Of a stretch of DNA of 64,000 bases, positions 52,904 to 64,000 are shown piece after piece. Numbering within the stretch: position 1 is the stretch's first letter; each line of letters begins with the position of its first letter. Made by a program: the position numbers and the translations under genes. The stretch lies in assembly GCA_902571375.1 (NCBI GenBank), contig CACGBP010000001.1, positions 46,001 through 110,000 of the forward strand, written 5' to 3'. The notes under the pieces are model-generated. The model made no database searches, was not told the origin of the DNA, and saw only the letters and a list, made by a program, of their open reading frames with translations. This DNA comes from an uncultured Pelagibacteraceae bacterium (GTDB taxonomy: Bacteria; Pseudomonadota; Alphaproteobacteria; Pelagibacterales; Pelagibacteraceae).

Positions 52904-53332
52904 ATGATTAAATATAAATTAATTTGTAAGAATTGTGATATATCTTTCGATAGTTGGTTTGCATCTTCAAAAGAATATGAAAAACTTAAGAAAAAAAATT
53001 TTTTAAGTTGTCATAATTGTCAATCAAAAAAAATTGAAAAAACTCTTATGGCTCCCAAGTTAATAAATAAATCTTTGACAGAAAATTCAGCTAAGGCTTT
53101 TGCTAAAACGAAAGAGATTCATAAAAAAATAAAAGAATTTCAAAATTTTGTAAAAAAAAATTTTGATTATGTTGGTGAGAACTTTGCATATGAAGCTAGA
53201 TCAATTCATTATGATAAGAAAAAAAAAACTAAAGGTATCTATGGTACTGCATCGAAAAAGGAAATGAGAGAATTAAAAGAAGAGGGAATTAGAACTGAGG
53301 TAATACCTTGGGTAGATGATAAAAGTAATTAA
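52904..53332 (+). CDS. DUF1178 family protein
   Basis: A 142-residue protein starting MIKYKLICKNCDISFDSWF, with a CKNC...CHNC four-Cys zinc ribbon in the first 45 residues and KTLMAPKL after it; this is the DUF1178 signature. The C-terminal half has VGENFAYEARSIHY and ends with EVIPWVDDKSN. Function is unknown; the zinc ribbon suggests nucleic-acid or protein binding. Its end overlaps the convergent ubiG end by 4 bases. Confidence 0.87.
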   Translation: MIKYKLICKNCDISFDSWFASSKEYEKLKKKNFLSCHNCQSKKIEKTLMAPKLINKSLTENSAKAFAKTKEIHKKIKEFQNFVKKNFDYVGENFAYEARSIHYDKKKKTKGIYGTASKKEMRELKEEGIRTEVIPWVDDKSN

Positions 53333-54057
53333 CTCTTAATAAATTTACTGATGTAGTTAATTGACATATCTTTACTAACCGCCCATTCATCTTTAAATAA
53401 ATTATACTTCATGCCATCTAGTGACTCTAAATTAAGTTTATATTTCTTTAAAATATTTGTTAAATCTTGTGGTTTTACAAATTTTTCCCACTCGTGAGTC
53501 CCAATCGGCAGCCAATTAAGAATATACTCTGCACCTATTATCGCGAACAGATATGATTTTAAAGTCCTATTAAGAGTTGCAACAAACATCATTCCATTTT
53601 TTCTCAAAAGTTCTGATGATGATTTTAAAAAAAAGTCAACATTTTCTACATGTTCAACAATTTCCATGTTTAATATCACGTCAAATTTTATATCAGTTTT
53701 AAAAGTTTCGGGTGTAGAACAAAGATATGTAATATCTAAATTATTCTTTTTAGCATGCAATCTAGCAACTTTTATATTTTTGTCGGAAGCATCAATACCA
53801 ACCACATCCGCCCCCAATCTACTCATTGGTTCACACAATAAGCCTCCTCCACATCCAATATCTAGAATTTTAACTTTTTCTAAGGGTTTATTTTTATTTT
53901 TAAGCTTGAAAGACTGAATTATATTATTTTTTATGTATGAAATTCTTATTGGGTTAAATTTATGTAAAGGTTTAAATTTGCCTTCAGGATCCCACCATTC
54001 TTCAGCAATTTTAGAAAATTTTTCTATTTCTTTTTTATTTATTGTGTTATTTTTCAT
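53329..54057 (-). CDS. ubiG: Ubiquinone biosynthesis O-methyltransferase
   Basis: SAM-dependent enzyme performing both O-methylations in ubiquinone synthesis. The class I methyltransferase motif I LDIGCGGGLLCEPMSRLGA is near residue 65, with VVGIDAS and VEHVENV. The N-terminal EKFSKIAEEWWDPEGKFKPLHKFNPIR is diagnostic for UbiG. Length 242 is normal. It is divergent from lysC, as in other alphaproteobacteria. Confidence 0.95.
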   Translation of the reverse strand: MKNNTINKKEIEKFSKIAEEWWDPEGKFKPLHKFNPIRISYIKNNIIQSFKLKNKNKPLEKVKILDIGCGGGLLCEPMSRLGADVVGIDASDKNIKVARLHAKKNNLDITYLCSTPETFKTDIKFDVILNMEIVEHVENVDFFLKSSSELLRKNGMMFVATLNRTLKSYLFAIIGAEYILNWLPIGTHEWEKFVKPQDLTNILKKYKLNLESLDGMKYNLFKDEWAVSKDMSINYISKFIKS

Positions 54058-54123
54058 TAGTAAGTTGACTTTATATTCAACATGTATTTATTCAATATTT
54101 TTTAATATTTAGAGATAATTATC

Positions 54124-55344
54124 ATGAAAATTGTAGTATTAAAATTTGGTGGTACTTCAGTAGGCACAATTAAGAAAATTAAAAAAGTTGCTGATATTAT
54201 TGAAGATTACAAAAGAAAAAATTATAAAGTTATTGTTGTCTCATCAGCAATGAGTGGTGTGACAAATGAGTTAATAAAAAAATCTCTAGATATAAGCAAA
54301 AATTTTTCTAGTGCAGAACACGATGTGTTAGTTTCTTCTGGGGAACAAGTAGCTTGCTCTTTGATAGCTGGAAGGCTATTACATAAGGGTTTTAAATCTA
54401 GATCGTGGTTATCTTGGCAAATTCCAATACTTACTTTGGGGGCTCATAAAAATTCTAGAATTAATCAAATTAATAAGAATAAGATAATCAAATATTTAAA
54501 AGAAGATGGCATACCAATTATAACTGGGTTTCAAGGAGTTAACGATTTTAATAGAGTTACTACTCTCGGACGAGGAGGATCTGATGCAAGTGCAATAATG
54601 ATTGCAAAATTTTTTAAAGCCAAAAGGTGTATAATTTATACAGATGTTGAAGGTGTTTACACAACAGATCCAAATAAATTAAAAAAAGCAAAAAAAATTA
54701 AAGTTATTTCATATGAAGAAATGTTAGAAATGGCCTCTCTTGGTGCAAAAGTTATGCAGCCAGTTTCTATACAAGATGCAAGATTAAATAGAATTGATAT
54801 TGAGGTAAAATCTTCTTTTATAAAAAAATCAGGAACTTTGATTACAAAAAGATCTAATATAGTTAATAATAAGATCGTAACTGGTATTACGTCTACTCAA
54901 AATGACTCAAAGGTTTCTCTTATTGGTGTAAGAGACAAGCCTGGTGTTGCTGCATCAATTTTTAAACCATTATCAAAAAATTTGATTAATGTTGACATGG
55001 TTGTTCAAAATATTTCTGCAAATGGTAAAGAAACAGATTTAACATTTACTATAAAGACTGAAGATTTGAGTAAAACAAAAAAAATAATTCTAGCTAATAA
55101 GAATATAAAATTTCGAAAGTTATTATTAAAAAAGGATGTTTCTAAGATTTCAGTAATTGGTGTAGGAATGATAACTACACCAGGTGTAACTTTTAGAATG
55201 TTCCAATCACTTGCAAGTAAAAAGATTAATATTCAAGTAATTTCAACGTCTGAAATAAAAATTTCAGTTTTAATCGATAAGAAGAATACAAAAAAAGCCC
55301 TAATAGCTTTACATAAAGAATTTCAATTAAATAGTACAAAATGA
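54124..55344 (+). CDS. lysC: Aspartate kinase
   Basis: Phosphorylates aspartate, first step toward lysine, methionine and threonine. [13 protein letters not shown] at the N-terminus, [13 protein letters not shown], and [13 protein letters not shown] are kinase signatures, and tandem ACT domains (from about 260) provide feedback regulation by lysine and/or threonine. Length 406 is normal. It overlaps ispG by 4 bases and starts a five-gene operon. Confidence 0.96.
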   Translation: MKIVVLKFGGTSVGTIKKIKKVADIIEDYKRKNYKVIVVSSAMSGVTNELIKKSLDISKNFSSAEHDVLVSSGEQVACSLIAGRLLHKGFKSRSWLSWQIPILTLGAHKNSRINQINKNKIIKYLKEDGIPIITGFQGVNDFNRVTTLGRGGSDASAIMIAKFFKAKRCIIYTDVEGVYTTDPNKLKKAKKIKVISYEEMLEMASLGAKVMQPVSIQDARLNRIDIEVKSSFIKKSGTLITKRSNIVNNKIVTGITSTQNDSKVSLIGVRDKPGVAASIFKPLSKNLINVDMVVQNISANGKETDLTFTIKTEDLSKTKKIILANKNIKFRKLLLKKDVSKISVIGVGMITTPGVTFRMFQSLASKKINIQVISTSEIKISVLIDKKNTKKALIALHKEFQLNSTK

Positions 55345-56444
55345 ATATAAGACCATTCAGAGATATCAAAAGAAGAAAAACTAAAGAAATAAATGTTGGA
55401 AAAGTTAAAGTAGGAGGAAATAATCCTATATCTGTTCAGTCAATGACTAATACTTTAACTACTGACATAAAAGCTACAATTAAACAGATAACAGAAATTC
55501 ATAATGAAGGAGCTGACATAGTTAGAGTTTCTTGTCCTGATGAAGCCTCATCTAAAGCTTTAAAAGAAATTGTTAAGAATGTTAATGTTCCTATAGTAGC
55601 AGATATTCATTTTCACTATAAAAGAGCAATTGAGGCTGCAGAAAATGGAGCGAGTTGTTTAAGAATTAATCCAGGTAATATTGGTAATGTAAATAAAATT
55701 AAAGAGGTAATAAAAGCTGCAAAAGATAATCAATGTTCAATCAGAGTAGGAGTAAATGCTGGGTCTTTAGAAAAAGATATTTTAGAAAAATTCAAAGAAC
55801 CATGTCCAGAAGCACTAGTTGAAAGCGCACTTAGAAATATTAAAATTTTAGAGGATGAAAACTTCTTAAATTTAAAAGTAAGTGTGAAATCATCAGATGT
55901 ATTTTTATCCATCCAAGCTTACCGACAACTTTCAAAAGTTATAGACTATCCTCTCCACTTAGGAATTACTGAAGCTGGTAGTTATGTGTCAGGGAGTGTT
56001 AAATCGTCGATTGGTCTAGGTTCTTTACTTTTAGATGGTATAGGAGACACTATTAGAATTTCACTGTCAGATGACCCAGTTAAGGAGGTAAAAATTGGAA
56101 ATGAAATTTTAAAATCTCTTAATTTACGTAAAAGAGGTGTGCAAATTATTTCGTGTCCCTCATGTGCCCGACAAGGATTTCAAGTAATAGATACAGTGAA
56201 AGTATTGGAAGAAAAATTATCACATATTAAAACATCAATTACATTGTCAATTATAGGATGTGTTGTGAATGGACCAGGTGAGGCGGCAACTACTGACATT
56301 GGTATCACAGGCGGAAATAAAGGACATAACATGCTTTATTTATCAGGTATTCAAACTGAAAAAGTATTGACGCAAGATATGATAGCTAAAGTTGTAGAGG
56401 AAGTAGAAAAGAAAGTGTCTGAATTAGAAAATAATAAAAAATGA
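55341..56444 (+). CDS. ispG: 4-hydroxy-3-methylbut-2-enyl-diphosphate synthase
   Basis: Iron-sulfur enzyme of the non-mevalonate isoprenoid pathway, making HMBPP from MEcPP. Cluster ligands are in [12 protein letters not shown] (two Cys) and [10 protein letters not shown] (third), and the N-terminal half forms the TIM barrel with [16 protein letters not shown]. The 367 residues match the short bacterial form. It lies where ptsP stands in many relatives (between lysC and prfA). Confidence 0.95.
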   Translation: MNIRPFRDIKRRKTKEINVGKVKVGGNNPISVQSMTNTLTTDIKATIKQITEIHNEGADIVRVSCPDEASSKALKEIVKNVNVPIVADIHFHYKRAIEAAENGASCLRINPGNIGNVNKIKEVIKAAKDNQCSIRVGVNAGSLEKDILEKFKEPCPEALVESALRNIKILEDENFLNLKVSVKSSDVFLSIQAYRQLSKVIDYPLHLGITEAGSYVSGSVKSSIGLGSLLLDGIGDTIRISLSDDPVKEVKIGNEILKSLNLRKRGVQIISCPSCARQGFQVIDTVKVLEEKLSHIKTSITLSIIGCVVNGPGEAATTDIGITGGNKGHNMLYLSGIQTEKVLTQDMIAKVVEEVEKKVSELENNKK

Positions 56445-57511
56445 TCCCTAAAAAAACAATTGAAGAATTGATTATTAAACACGCCAATCTAGAAAAGGAT
56501 TTGTCATCCGAAAAGATAGAAAAAAAAGAGTTTGCAGAAAAGTCCAAAGAATATTCAAATTTAAGTACAATTATTGATCAAGCAAAAAATTATCTTTTAT
56601 TTGAAGAAAATAAAAATGAGCTAGAAAAAATTTTAAAAGATAATAATTCAGATGATGAGTTAAAGAAAATGGCTGAATTAGAGCTAGTTGATCTAAAAAC
56701 ACATTATCAAAAAAATGAAAAGAGCTTAAAACTCTTTTTGTTACCTAAAGATGAAGCCGACAAAAAAAATGCAATTATTGAAATTAGGGCAGGCACAGGT
56801 GGTCTCGAGGCCAGCCTATTTGCTGCAGATCTTTTTAAGATGTATGAAAAAGTAAGTAATAAAAAAAAATGGATTTTAGAATTAATTTCTATTTCAAAAA
56901 GTGAAGCTGGAGGTTTAAAAGAAGTTATTGCATCAATTAAAGGAACAAATATTTATTCTACTCTAAAATATGAAAGTGGTGTTCATAGAGTGCAAAGAGT
57001 ACCAGATACAGAAACCCAGGGAAGAGTTCATACTTCAGCGGCAACTGTAGCAGTTCTTCCAGAAGTAGAGGAAGTTGATTTAAAGATTAATGAGTCAGAT
57101 TTACGGATAGATGTTTTTAGAGCTGGTGGACCAGGTGGACAATCAGTAAATACTACAGATAGTGCTGTTAGAATTACTCATATACCAACAGGACTTACAG
57201 TTTCTCAACAAGATGAAAAATCCCAACATAAGAATAAAGCTAAAGGAATGAAAATTTTAAGAGCAAGGCTTTATGAATTAGAAAGATCTAGAATTGATCA
57301 TGAAAGATCTCAAGATAGAAAAAGTAAAATTGGAACAGGAGATAGATCGGAAAGAATTAGGACATATAATTTTCCTCAAGGAAGAGTAACTGATCATAGG
57401 ATAAATTTGACATTGCATAAATTAGAGGAATTTTTAGAGGGAGAAATTTTTGATGAAATGATTGAGTCTTTAACTTTACAAGCTCAAGAGGAAAGCTTGA
57501 GCAATCTATAA
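56441..57511 (+). CDS. prfA: Peptide chain release factor 1
   Basis: Releases the peptide at UAA and UAG. The GGQ motif is in [39 protein letters not shown] precedes it, and the specificity-region segment lies upstream; the C-terminal helix region has [11 protein letters not shown]. Length 356 is normal. It overlaps the ispG stop by 4 bases; prmC, which methylates the GGQ glutamine, follows after 5 bases. Confidence 0.97.
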   Translation: MIPKKTIEELIIKHANLEKDLSSEKIEKKEFAEKSKEYSNLSTIIDQAKNYLLFEENKNELEKILKDNNSDDELKKMAELELVDLKTHYQKNEKSLKLFLLPKDEADKKNAIIEIRAGTGGLEASLFAADLFKMYEKVSNKKKWILELISISKSEAGGLKEVIASIKGTNIYSTLKYESGVHRVQRVPDTETQGRVHTSAATVAVLPEVEEVDLKINESDLRIDVFRAGGPGGQSVNTTDSAVRITHIPTGLTVSQQDEKSQHKNKAKGMKILRARLYELERSRIDHERSQDRKSKIGTGDRSERIRTYNFPQGRVTDHRINLTLHKLEEFLEGEIFDEMIESLTLQAQEESLSNL

Positions 57512-57516
57512 ATTTT

Positions 57517-58359
57517 ATGAATATTCAGGAGCTCATTCATCACGGAAGTATGGTCTTAAAAAAAAATAATATTGCTTCTTATTCTTTAGATAGTGAAATT
57601 TTAATGTCAAAAGCTATTCAAAGAGATAGAAGTTATATAATGCTGCATTTAGATGAAAAGCTTGATAAAAAGATTTCTGATTACTATAAAGATTTAATTT
57701 TTCAAAGATCTATTCATAAGCCTATAGCTTATATACTTGGGAAGAAAAGTTTTTGGAATTATGAATTTTATATCTCTAGTGATGTTTTAATACCAAGACC
57801 TGATACAGAGATTATTATAGAGAAAGTTTTAGAAATAACAAAAAATAAATCTAAACAAAAAATTTTAGATATTGGCACTGGGTCAGGATGTATTCTACTA
57901 ACAATCCTTAAAGAAAAACTGAATTTTTCTGGGACAGGTATAGATATAAGTAAGAAATGTATTGATATTACGAGAATAAATGCAATTAAACTTGGCGTGT
58001 ATGATAGATTAAAACTTGTCAAATCAGATATTGACAATTTTAATTATGGCAAATATGATTTGATTATATCAAATCCTCCATATATTAAAAAAAATAATTT
58101 AAAATATTTGGAAAAGGACGTGATAAATTTTGAGCCTATTTTGGCTTTAAATGGTGGCCTTGAAGGATTATCAGAAATTAGAAAAGTTATAAATAAAGCG
58201 TCTAAACTGATAAAAACTAAAGGCAAACTAGTTTTGGAGATAGCTTTTAATCAAAAACATGAGATTAAAAAAATATTAAATGAAAAAGGATTTTATATTA
58301 ACAGTATTACAAAAGATTATGCTGCTAATGATAGATGCATAGTTAGCACAAAAATTTAA
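57517..58359 (+). CDS. prmC: Release factor glutamine methyltransferase
   Basis: Methylates the GGQ glutamine of release factors, whose gene prfA is just upstream. Motifs: LDIGTGSGCILLTIL (SAM-binding) near 113-127 and the catalytic NPPY in LIISNPPYIKK near 180-190; YILGKKSFWNYEF is typical of the N-terminal linker. Length 280 is normal. Confidence 0.96.
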   Translation: MNIQELIHHGSMVLKKNNIASYSLDSEILMSKAIQRDRSYIMLHLDEKLDKKISDYYKDLIFQRSIHKPIAYILGKKSFWNYEFYISSDVLIPRPDTEIIIEKVLEITKNKSKQKILDIGTGSGCILLTILKEKLNFSGTGIDISKKCIDITRINAIKLGVYDRLKLVKSDIDNFNYGKYDLIISNPPYIKKNNLKYLEKDVINFEPILALNGGLEGLSEIRKVINKASKLIKTKGKLVLEIAFNQKHEIKKILNEKGFYINSITKDYAANDRCIVSTKI

Positions 58360-58370
58360 ATCAATAATAT

Positions 58371-58787
58371 ATGGTGACTTTTAGAAACAATAATACAAAA
58401 AGAAATAATTTTAGACGAAATGGCAGAAGCGAGAGAGGTTTTAAGCCAAATAATGATAGAGGTAAATTTAGCTCTAATTTTTCTAATAATGAAAATTTTC
58501 AAAGAAAAATTCCTGGAAGAAACAATCATAATGCACCAAAATTAATTGAAAAATATAATAATCTTGCAAGAGAAGCTTTATCTGTTGGAGATAAAATTTT
58601 ATCAGAAAATTATTTTCAACACGCAGATCATTTTACAAGAATTTTAAATGAACAAGAGATTATGAAAAAAAATAGAAATCCATCAATTTCAAATGATATT
58701 AAAGAGATAGAGGAAACATCTAACAAAGAAGAAAAAAATTCTTCTGACACTGGCAAATCAAATAATTTTCAATCTGAAGTAAATTAG
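58371..58787 (+). CDS. DUF4167 domain protein
   Basis: A 138-residue protein: Asn/Arg/Gly-rich disordered N-terminus, then the DUF4167 core KLIEKYNNLAREALSVGDKILSENYFQHADHFTRILNEQE, then an acidic Ser/Asn-rich tail. The same gene follows prmC in many alphaproteobacteria. The basic disordered start suggests RNA binding, but function is unknown. Its 3' end overlaps the convergent M23 peptidase gene by 4 bases. Confidence 0.88.
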   Translation: MVTFRNNNTKRNNFRRNGRSERGFKPNNDRGKFSSNFSNNENFQRKIPGRNNHNAPKLIEKYNNLAREALSVGDKILSENYFQHADHFTRILNEQEIMKKNRNPSISNDIKEIEETSNKEEKNSSDTGKSNNFQSEVN

Positions 58788-60076
58788 TTTAGTCCAATTA
58801 TTTTTTCTGACTTTAATACATCTAATTTAATTTTTTTTGTCTCAAAAATCCTTCTGTCATTACCTTTTAATATTTTTCCTGATGGTAATTTTAACGTTTG
58901 AGAATTAATTTTTTCTCCATTCACAATTACTTCATAATGTAAATGAGGTCCTGTTGATTTACCAGTTGATCCAACATAACCTATTACTTGAGCTTGTTTC
59001 ACTCTAATTCCACTTCTTATTCCTTGAGCAAATTTTGACATGTGAGCATACACTGTTTGATATGTTGAATTATGTCTTATTACTATACAATTTCCCCCAC
59101 CTCCACACCAGCCAGCTTTTTTTATAACACCGTCACCCGATGCCATTATTGGGGTCCCCATCGGAGCTGCAAAGTCTGTACCTCGATGCATTTTGTTAAA
59201 TCCATCGATAGGATGTTTTCTCATACCGAATGGTGATGAAAGCCTGGCCCCATTAATAGGAGTTTTCATTAATGCTTTTTTTATACTCTTGCCATTTTTA
59301 TCATAGTGTCCTTCACTTCCCTCTTTATCAAAATAATATAGTGAATTACTTTCACCACTTAATATAAGATTTGCGTACAAAATATTTCCTGTTTCTATAA
59401 TTTTTTTATTGTCATCAACAAAGACCTCATACATAACTTGAAAACTATCTCGTTTTCTGATGTCTCTTTGAAAATCAACTTGAAAACCATAAACTCTTGC
59501 AAACTCAACTATTATATTTGGAGGTATTTTTTGTTGAACTGCTGATTTATATAAACTTTCTAATATTATATTCTCTTTGTATAAAATAGTTTTATTCAAA
59601 CTCGTAATCAATATTTTTTGATTAAAATCATTAGTCTCCAAATTTTTTGAGAGATATATCTTTTCAGTATTAGAAATTTTAAAAATAAATTCTTTAACAA
59701 TGTTATTTTTTTGATCTATAATTAACTGAATCTGTTGATTAGTTTTCAGTTGATTAATATTAATTTTTTTTGATAGTTTTTTTTTTAAATTAGAGATTTC
59801 TTCTTCATTAATTGAATATTGTTTTAAAATATTATCAAACGTTTCACCATTCGATATCTTATGATTTATTTTTTTAAACTTGGGCTCTAGATTTCTAAAT
59901 ATGTGCGAGATTGTTTTCTTAAAATAAACATTATTTATTGTATTCTTGTAGTTATTGTAAATAATTTTTTTATTGTAATTATAAAAAGAAGTGGAAATTA
60001 TAGTTACAATTATTAATGCTGCTAAAGCTACTACTTCAGCATTTTTTTTTAATTTTATTTTTATTTTATTAAACAT
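58784..60076 (-). CDS. M23-family metallopeptidase
   Basis: A 430-residue envelope peptidase. Residues about 13-30 are a membrane anchor or signal; a LysM-like segment (SNGETFDNILKQYS, around 75-120) may bind peptidoglycan. The M23 (LytM/lysostaphin) catalytic domain shows KMHRGTDFAAP (H-x3-D zinc ligands) near 295 and HLHYEV near 375 with HMS between. Expected role: cutting peptidoglycan cross-bridges, or a regulatory LytM protein. The first His/Asp and the HxH are present, so it looks active. Confidence 0.92.
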   Translation of the reverse strand: MFNKIKIKLKKNAEVVALAALIIVTIISTSFYNYNKKIIYNNYKNTINNVYFKKTISHIFRNLEPKFKKINHKISNGETFDNILKQYSINEEEISNLKKKLSKKININQLKTNQQIQLIIDQKNNIVKEFIFKISNTEKIYLSKNLETNDFNQKILITSLNKTILYKENIILESLYKSAVQQKIPPNIIVEFARVYGFQVDFQRDIRKRDSFQVMYEVFVDDNKKIIETGNILYANLILSGESNSLYYFDKEGSEGHYDKNGKSIKKALMKTPINGARLSSPFGMRKHPIDGFNKMHRGTDFAAPMGTPIMASGDGVIKKAGWCGGGGNCIVIRHNSTYQTVYAHMSKFAQGIRSGIRVKQAQVIGYVGSTGKSTGPHLHYEVIVNGEKINSQTLKLPSGKILKGNDRRIFETKKIKLDVLKSEKIIGLN

Positions 60077-60126
60077 TTAAAAATTTTAAGAGAATAAATT
60101 AATAGTTTAGGATTACAAAAAAATCA

Positions 60127-60155
60127 AAAAAAGCCTTTAAAAATCAAGCTTTTTT
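60127..60155. terminator. Bidirectional-looking hairpin upstream of rrn and M23 genes
   Basis: AAAAAAGC and GCTTTTTT form an 8-bp stem with T-runs on both strands. It lies 50 bases upstream of the M23 start and about 105 bases before the candidate rrn promoter, so it may insulate the two divergent units. The stretch 60077-60412 contains no gene; it holds promoters, this hairpin and the 16S leader. Confidence 0.4.
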
Positions 60156-60259
60156 GTAGTTTTTTTTGATCTTATATGCTTGATTTCCTTTAATTTTAGC
60201 CTATAAGCATCAAACTTTCTCAAAAAATTATTGTATTTACAATAAATAAGCGAGGATTA

Positions 60260-60288
60260 TTGGGCTTTTTGGTCCAATTAGCTATTTA
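60260..60288 (+). promoter_or_regulatory. Candidate rRNA operon promoter
   Basis: TTGGGC at 60260-60265 and TATTTA at 60283-60288 are exactly 17 bases apart. The predicted start near 60295 lies a few bases before the 16S processing stem at 60301, which supports it. Both hexamers match the sigma-70 consensus only partly. Confidence 0.45.
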
Positions 60289-60300
60289 AAAAGTAAAAAT

Positions 60301-60326
60301 TTAAGAAGAGAAGTGTGGACGGTTAA
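60301..60326 (+). other. 5' arm of the pre-16S processing stem
   Basis: This 26-base segment is complementary to 61940-61965 after the 16S gene, with 23 Watson-Crick pairs, 2 G-T pairs and one mismatch. Such a stem brackets 16S in bacterial pre-rRNA and is cut by RNase III. The 5' arm contains the sequence AAGAAGAGAAGTG. Part of it can also pair locally with CACACTTC at 60347-60354. Confidence 0.85.
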
Positions 60327-60412
60327 GGTTACCAAAATTTGTCGTACACACTTCAACATTTATATAAATTTTATTCTTAGAATTTATATAGAAGCTAGTG
60401 TGCGCCGTTTTT

Positions 60413-61887
<1,475 letters not shown>

Positions 61888-61939
61888 CTAAGGATGAGTG
61901 AAAATTTATTTTCATTCTAAATAATATACACGGATAATG

Positions 61940-61965
61940 TTGACCGTCCTCATTTCTCTTCTTAA
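61940..61965 (+). other. 3' arm of the pre-16S processing stem
   Basis: Pairs with 60301-60326 as described there. It lies 52 bases after the mature 16S 3' end and 21 bases before tRNA-Ile. Confidence 0.85.
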
Positions 61966-61986
61966 GTTAGTGTTTCTCTTGCATGG

Positions 61987-62063
61987 GGGCCGGTAGCTCA
62001 GTTGGTTAGAGCACACCCTTGATAAGGGTGGGGTCGAAAGTTCGAGTCTTTCTCGGCCCACCA
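61987..62063 (+). tRNA. tRNA-Ile (GAU)
   Basis: Acceptor GGGCCGG/TCGGCCC, D arm GCTC...GAGC, anticodon loop TTGATAA (anticodon GAT), T loop TTCGAGT, discriminator A and CCA encoded. It is the first spacer tRNA of the rRNA operon. Confidence 0.97.
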
Positions 62064-62073
62064 ATAAGATCAT

Positions 62074-62149
62074 GGGGGATTAGCTCAGCTGGGAGAGCGC
62101 CTGATTTGCATTCAGGAGGTCAGCGGTTCGATCCCGCTATCCTCCACCA
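62074..62149 (+). tRNA. tRNA-Ala (UGC)
   Basis: Acceptor GGGGGAT/ATCCTCC, D arm GCTC...GAGC, anticodon loop TTTGCAT (anticodon TGC), T loop TTCGATC, discriminator A and CCA encoded. It is the second spacer tRNA, 10 bases after tRNA-Ile, the standard alphaproteobacterial arrangement. Confidence 0.97.
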
Positions 62150-62201
62150 AAAACACTTAGTTATGAAAAATTGTGAATAATAATAATTAATATCAATATC
62201 T

Positions 62202-62235
62202 ATATCCGAACATTAGTAATGTTATTAGCTAATGT
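62202..62235 (+). other. Perfect hairpin in the tRNA-Ala/23S spacer
   Basis: GAACATTAG near 62209-62217 pairs with CTAATGTTC near 62230-62238, a perfect 9-bp stem. A second hairpin (CACAGAA...TTCTGTG) follows at about 62258-62276, just before 23S. These are likely pre-rRNA processing elements; the partner of the 23S stem lies outside the window. Coordinates are approximate. Confidence 0.5.
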
Positions 62236-62280
62236 TCAAAATAAAAATTTGATTCAACACAGAATTTTTTTCTGTGCATA

Positions 62281-64000
<1,720 letters not shown>

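Overview
This window looks like chromosomal DNA of a SAR11-type alphaproteobacterium (Pelagibacterales). The protein-coding part is very AT-rich. Genes are packed with spacers of a few bases or with start/stop overlaps. The 16S rRNA, with tRNA-Ile(GAU) and tRNA-Ala(UGC) in the spacer, is alphaproteobacterial in character. Lineage markers are GcrA, a CycM-like anchored cytochrome c, DUF2948, DUF1178 and DUF4167 proteins, an NDUFA9-like protein, and a tRNA-His without an encoded G-1 and with A73. I see no insertion sequence, prophage, plasmid origin or CRISPR array. The species call is inference; no database was searched.

Layout. 1-3.9 kb (+): 5'-truncated helical hypothetical, def, fmt, truA. 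3.9-11.3 kb (-): rpmH-rnpA-yidD-yidC-argB-HAD phosphatase-dapD-dapE, ending in an HDAC-like deacetylase and a SET-domain protein. 11.4-13.4 kb: VTT-domain membrane protein, an unrecognised polytopic membrane protein, tRNA-Thr. 13.5-17.5 kb (+): two small proteins, dcd, murA, DUF2948, hisD, infA. 17.5-21.3 kb (+): tRNA-Phe, csp with a clear terminator, a His-rich leader-like small ORF with a hairpin, tRNA-His, hisS, hisZ, hisG. 21.3-25 kb (+): rmuC, an MGME1-like nuclease, an exonuclease I-like protein, a thioredoxin. 25-36.9 kb (-): rnd-like, kdsD, lptC, lptB, aroA, then rpsA, ihfB, pyrF, trpF, trpB, trpA, accD, folC. 36.9-43 kb: NDUFA9-like, gcrA, argD-argF, cytochrome c, kdsB-pheA. 42.9-45.6 kb (+): SRP RNA with its promoter, dnaX, ybaB, recR. 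45.6-51.5 kb: glcB (-), accA (+), secA (-). 51.6-60 kb: argJ, DUF1178, ubiG (-), lysC-ispG-prfA-prmC-DUF4167, M23 peptidase (-). 60-64 kb: rRNA operon (16S, tRNA-Ile, tRNA-Ala, partial 23S).

The content is mostly core metabolism and information processing: arginine (argB, D, F, J), lysine/DAP (lysC, dapD, dapE), histidine (hisD, Z, G), tryptophan (trpF, B, A), aromatics (aroA, pheA), fatty acid start (accA, accD), LPS/Kdo (kdsB, kdsD, lptB, lptC), translation, secretion and replication. The items most worth a second look are the SET/HDAC-like pair, the rmuC/MGME1-like/ExoI-like nuclease cluster, the possible His-codon attenuator before tRNA-His-hisS, the lack of a glycine riboswitch before glcB, a membrane-tailed AccA, genes missing from conserved operons (engB, cmk, lptA), systematic convergent gene overlaps, possible slip sites in dnaX, and a 26-bp stem bracketing the 16S gene.
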